Under the pieces are notes generated by a model. The model saw nothing but the letters and a program-made list of their open reading frames with translations. It did no database searches and was not told the origin of the DNA. Positions 61,196 to 64,000 of a stretch of 64,000 nucleotides of DNA are shown here, in pieces. Numbering within the stretch: position 1 is the stretch's first letter; the number at the start of each line of letters is the position of its first letter. The stretch is from Streptomyces sp. TG1A-60 (GTDB lineage: Bacteria > Actinomycetota > Actinomycetes > Streptomycetales > Streptomycetaceae): contig NZ_CP147520.1 in NCBI RefSeq assembly GCF_037201975.1, forward strand, positions 4,712,001 through 4,776,000, written 5' to 3'. Made by a program: the position numbers and the translations under genes.

Positions 61196-62722
61196 ATGGC
61201 TTACACCAAGCACGGTCCATTCGACACAAGCGGAATCACACGCGGCCCGGACGGCATCGCCCGGTACGACGACCTGCCGGTGTCACTCATCGAAGCGGTC
61301 CACGCCTCGGTCCAGGCGCATCCCGATGTGGAAGCGATCGTGGAGGTCGACGGCGTTCGCTTGACCTACACCGAGTTGTGGGCGCGCGCGAGCGAGGTGG
61401 CCGGCGGCCTCCGGCTGCACGGCATCGCACCTGGCGACCGCACCGCCGTCCTTCTGCCCGCCGGAGCCGACTGGGTGTGCGCGTTTCTGGGCAGTGTGCT
61501 CGCCGGCGCGATCGTCGTTCCGGTCAACACCAGGCTCGCGGAGCCCGAGGTCGACTACGTCCTCAGGGATTCCGGAGCCAAGTATGTCTTCCAGCCAGGT
61601 GAGCCGCTGCCCAGCGGACCACCGGCCGTACATGGGGACGCCCGACGCGGTGACCCGGTAGCGATCTTCTACACCAGCGGCACAACCGGCTTCCCGAAGG
61701 GGGCCGTCACCACCAACGAGAACTTCCTGTCCAACGTTGAGACCACCATCCGGGTGCTGAAACTGGACAGGAACAAAGGGCCAGCGCTACGCAGCCTGAT
61801 CTCCGTGCCGCTGTTTCACGTGACGGGTTGCAACACGCAATTGCTCGTCCAACTCGCCGTCGGTGGCACAGCGGTGATTATGCCGGCCTTCGACGTCAGG
61901 CGCTTCCTGACGACGATCGCCGAGGAGCGCATCAACATCGTGATCTCGGTCCCGGCGATCTACGGCCTCGCTATCGCGCACCCGGACTTCACGTCGCTGG
62001 ACACCAGCAGGGTCACCGTCGTGGCCTACGGAGGTGCTCCCACCTCTCCAACCCTGGTCGCGCGAATCAAGCACGCTTTCCCATCGGCCCGGGTCGGCAA
62101 CGGCTTCGGCTTGACCGAGGTCGCCTCGATCGCGACCTTCCTGCCACACGAATGGTCGACCGACCACGCCGACTCGGTTGGCTTCGCGGCACCCGTCGTG
62201 GACCTCAAGCTCGCCGACGCGGACACCCGGAGCGGCGTGGGCGAACTCCTGGTGCGGGGGCCGAACCGCGTGCCCAGCTATTGGAACAAACCGGAGGCCA
62301 CGGCGGCGACCTTCGTCGAGGGCTGGCTGCACACCGGTGACCTTGCTCGCATCGACGCCGACGGCCTCGTCCACATCGTCGACCGGGCCAAGGACATGAT
62401 CAACCGCGGTGGTGAGAACGTGTACTGCGTCGAAGTCGAGAACGCTCTGGCCGGGGCGCCCGGGGTCGCCGAGGCAGCGGTCGTCGGCGTTCCCGACGAG
62501 ATCATGGGTGAGAAGGTCGGGGTGGTCGTCGTCCCGACGTCCGCCGGGTCGTTCGATGCCGGGGCGATGCTGGCGCACCTGGTGGATCGGCTCGCCGACT
62601 TCAAAATCCCGCAGTACGTCGCCGTCCGCGACGCCCCGCTTCCCCGTAACCCAGGGGGAAAGGTGCTCAAGGGCGCCCTGCGTGAGGAAACCGAGTGGGG
62701 AACCCTCGTACGGGGGCGTTAG
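61196..62722 (+). CDS. Acyl-CoA synthetase (AMP-forming)
   Basis: The 508-residue ANL-superfamily enzyme has the P-loop-like motif YTSGTTGFPKG (159-169), GFGLTEV (A5), GWLHTGDLARID (A7) and the catalytic Lys in PRNPGGKVLKG near residue 490. It activates a carboxylic acid to an acyl-CoA with ATP. It is co-transcribed with the phosphotriesterase-like gene. The acid released by that hydrolase is the likely substrate; its identity cannot be read from sequence. Confidence 0.94.
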   Translation: MAYTKHGPFDTSGITRGPDGIARYDDLPVSLIEAVHASVQAHPDVEAIVEVDGVRLTYTELWARASEVAGGLRLHGIAPGDRTAVLLPAGADWVCAFLGSVLAGAIVVPVNTRLAEPEVDYVLRDSGAKYVFQPGEPLPSGPPAVHGDARRGDPVAIFYTSGTTGFPKGAVTTNENFLSNVETTIRVLKLDRNKGPALRSLISVPLFHVTGCNTQLLVQLAVGGTAVIMPAFDVRRFLTTIAEERINIVISVPAIYGLAIAHPDFTSLDTSRVTVVAYGGAPTSPTLVARIKHAFPSARVGNGFGLTEVASIATFLPHEWSTDHADSVGFAAPVVDLKLADADTRSGVGELLVRGPNRVPSYWNKPEATAATFVEGWLHTGDLARIDADGLVHIVDRAKDMINRGGENVYCVEVENALAGAPGVAEAAVVGVPDEIMGEKVGVVVVPTSAGSFDAGAMLAHLVDRLADFKIPQYVAVRDAPLPRNPGGKVLKGALREETEWGTLVRGR

Positions 62723-62770
62723 TAGCTGTTGTCTTTCCGATCTTGAGGGATGCGCTTCGAACGGGAGTCC

Positions 62771-62819
62771 CGATTGAGCTCGGTGCATCGTGAAGACTGC
62801 ACGTCAGTCGACCTGGTGT
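62771..62819. repeat. 49-bp inverted repeat, right copy
   Basis: It is the partner of 58398-58446 (47/49). It lies between the acyl-CoA synthetase gene and the IS5-type transposase gene. Confidence 0.92.
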
Positions 62820-62879
62820 CCGTAGGCGTCGGGAGGCTCGGGCAGGTCCGGGGCGGTAGTCCACCGACAAGGTCGTCCG

Positions 62880-63770
62880 TCAGCGGGCGACTTCCCGGTT
62901 CGTCAGCACGAGCAGGGCTCGCACCAGCGCGGTCGCCCACTTCGGGTCGGTGCGGACCTTGGTGAGGACACGCCAGTTCTTGAGATGGGCGAAGCCGTGC
63001 TCGACCGGGGCCCGCACCGCGGCCAGTGCCTTGTTGGACAGCTTCTGGCCTCGTGTCAGGGGCCGGTTTCGGGCGGCCTTGTAGCCGGTGATCACCGCCG
63101 GGTCGGCGTCCGGACCGGCATCGTCGAGTCCGACGAACCCCAGGTCGGCGATGGCGCCGAGACCGGCCGCCCGCAGGTGAGCGGTGAGTTTGTCGTGGCG
63201 GCAGGCGGTGATCTCCGAGGCGCGTCCGGGCCGCACCGCGGAGACCCATACCAGTCGGCCGCGGTCGTCGGTGAGAGCGATCACAAGCAGGCCGTGGCAT
63301 TTGTGCTTGCCCGAATAGTTCTTCCGGTTCTCGGTCCCGGTGCGCCGCCGGGTGCGTATCAGGGAGCCGTCCAGCAGCACCACCCCGCCACCCTTTCGGG
63401 CGATCTTCCTCAGCGCGCGGTCCAGACGCGGGGCGCGGGCAGCCAGCAGACCGACGACTTCCCGCACCCAGCGGGTGACGGTGGTGCGGTGCACCCCGTT
63501 ACCGCCGGCCAGATCGCCGGGGCGCTGGTCACAGCGCAGGACCGCCAGCACGATCCCCGCGATCCTTCCCGCGGGCAGGGCCCGCCACCGCGAGCCGATC
63601 TTCTTCAGGTGGCCGCGTATCAGGTCGGCGAGATAGTTCAAGGTCGCGCTCGACAGCGGCAGGCGGGCGGTGTAGACAAGTCTGTCAGGGCCCTCGGCAA
63701 GACCGTTGTTTTTCTTCACACCAAACTCAACTGCCGCCCGGGGCCCGCCAGTTACGGCCCGCCCGCGCAT
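62880..63770 (-). CDS. IS5-family transposase
   Basis: The 296-residue protein has an N-terminal helix-turn-helix (HRTTVTRWVREVV) and a DDE domain: Asp in LLDGSLIRTRR, Asp in LGFVGLDD, Glu in VEHGFAHLKNW. It looks complete. The ATG at 63770 immediately follows the stop of the unknown gene on the same strand. A later GTG (VKKNNG) is an alternative start. It is the probable mover of the element. Confidence 0.9.
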   Translation of the reverse strand: MRGRAVTGGPRAAVEFGVKKNNGLAEGPDRLVYTARLPLSSATLNYLADLIRGHLKKIGSRWRALPAGRIAGIVLAVLRCDQRPGDLAGGNGVHRTTVTRWVREVVGLLAARAPRLDRALRKIARKGGGVVLLDGSLIRTRRRTGTENRKNYSGKHKCHGLLVIALTDDRGRLVWVSAVRPGRASEITACRHDKLTAHLRAAGLGAIADLGFVGLDDAGPDADPAVITGYKAARNRPLTRGQKLSNKALAAVRAPVEHGFAHLKNWRVLTKVRTDPKWATALVRALLVLTNREVAR

Positions 63771-64000
63771 TCACGGACGTGCAGTGAACCGCCCGTCGCC
63801 CCGCTTGTGCAGCCAGCCGCGGTCGGCGAGCTTGGTCACCTTCGCGCGCAGCGGCTCCAGCTTGCCGCGCACCGAGGTGTTCAGGCCCAGCCGCTCTCCG
63901 ACCACCCTGACCTGCACCGGGCCGTCGGCCTCCCGCACGATCGCCAGGATCTTGCGGTAGTCGCCGGGCAGCGCGCCCTCATCGGCCGCGTCGCTGCGGT
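63771..64000 (-). CDS. 3' end of an unknown coiled-coil/winged-helix gene (cut by window edge)
   Basis: The minus-strand frame reads HRSDAADEGALPGDYRKILA, then READGPVQVRVVGERLGLNT and KVTKLADRGWLHKRGDGRF, ending at the stop 63771. The last 60 residues look like a winged-helix domain. It is the fuller copy of the gene truncated at 58118-58394; its 5' part lies beyond the window. The family is not characterised. Confidence 0.8.
   Translation of the reverse strand, partial: RSDAADEGALPGDYRKILAIVREADGPVQVRVVGERLGLNTSVRGKLEPLRAKVTKLADRGWLHKRGDGRFTARP

Overview
The window is high-GC actinobacterial DNA, almost certainly from a Streptomyces chromosome. Support comes from very high third-position GC, frequent GTG/TTG starts, ATGA/GTGA stop-start overlaps, and families typical of the genus: an XRE/DUF5753 plus DUF397 pair, a lone RsbW-like ATPase, several Ser/Thr kinases, DUF3618/DUF1469 proteins and I36-like secreted proteins. 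The dense load of IS fragments, broken genes and defence genes suggests an accessory or arm region.

Layout. 1-11.6 kb holds ordinary genes: MerR regulator, glutathione peroxidase, zinc ribbon protein, a lipoprotein, a secreted protein, a kinase/FHA pair, a PRC-barrel/DUF2382 stress protein and a three-gene membrane-stress operon. 11.6-15.4 kb has a SMI1/KNR4 protein cut by an IS256 end, a two-component K+ uptake system (KtrA/KtrB type) and a graveyard of TetR and reductase fragments. 15.4-24.0 kb is a signalling block: an anchored solute-binding-like protein, an NTPase with a Lys-to-Arg Walker A, a winged-helix-like protein, a TPR kinase, an RsbW-like ATPase and an XRE/DUF397 pair. 24.1-36.5 kb alternates transporter/regulator modules (LysR-EamA, TetR-GNAT-MFS, AraC, LysE, hydrolase/WYL) with transposase and gene remnants, and ends at a tyrosine recombinase fused to a decapitated LOG-family gene.

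36.8-52.0 kb is a defence-like island. A complete ISL3 element trims an EcsC-like gene. A type I restriction system follows (hsdM-hsdS-hsdR on the minus strand), then an upstream HTH-methyltransferase-specificity fusion protein, a broken RNase H fragment, and a divergent HelD/UvrD-like ATPase of 1139 aa.

52.5-57.9 kb: two identical 43-bp copies of a tRNA-Arg(CCU)-like 3' half flank a DEXX-box/DUF234-type ATPase, which suggests an integrated or accreted element. Beyond it are a secreted protein, an orphan C-terminal Rhs-type toxin tail with a small membrane protein behind it, and a GNAT gene carrying a hexanucleotide repeat.

58.1-64.0 kb looks like a composite transposon. A gene of unknown function occurs twice in opposite orientation (60/60 identical bases up to the window edge). 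49-bp inverted repeats (47/49) lie inside, and an IS5-type transposase sits next to the right copy. Between the repeats lie a decayed ECF sigma factor, an AraC regulator, a phosphotriesterase-like hydrolase and an acyl-CoA synthetase, which looks like a small regulated catabolic cassette. No rRNA, complete tRNA or CRISPR array is visible.
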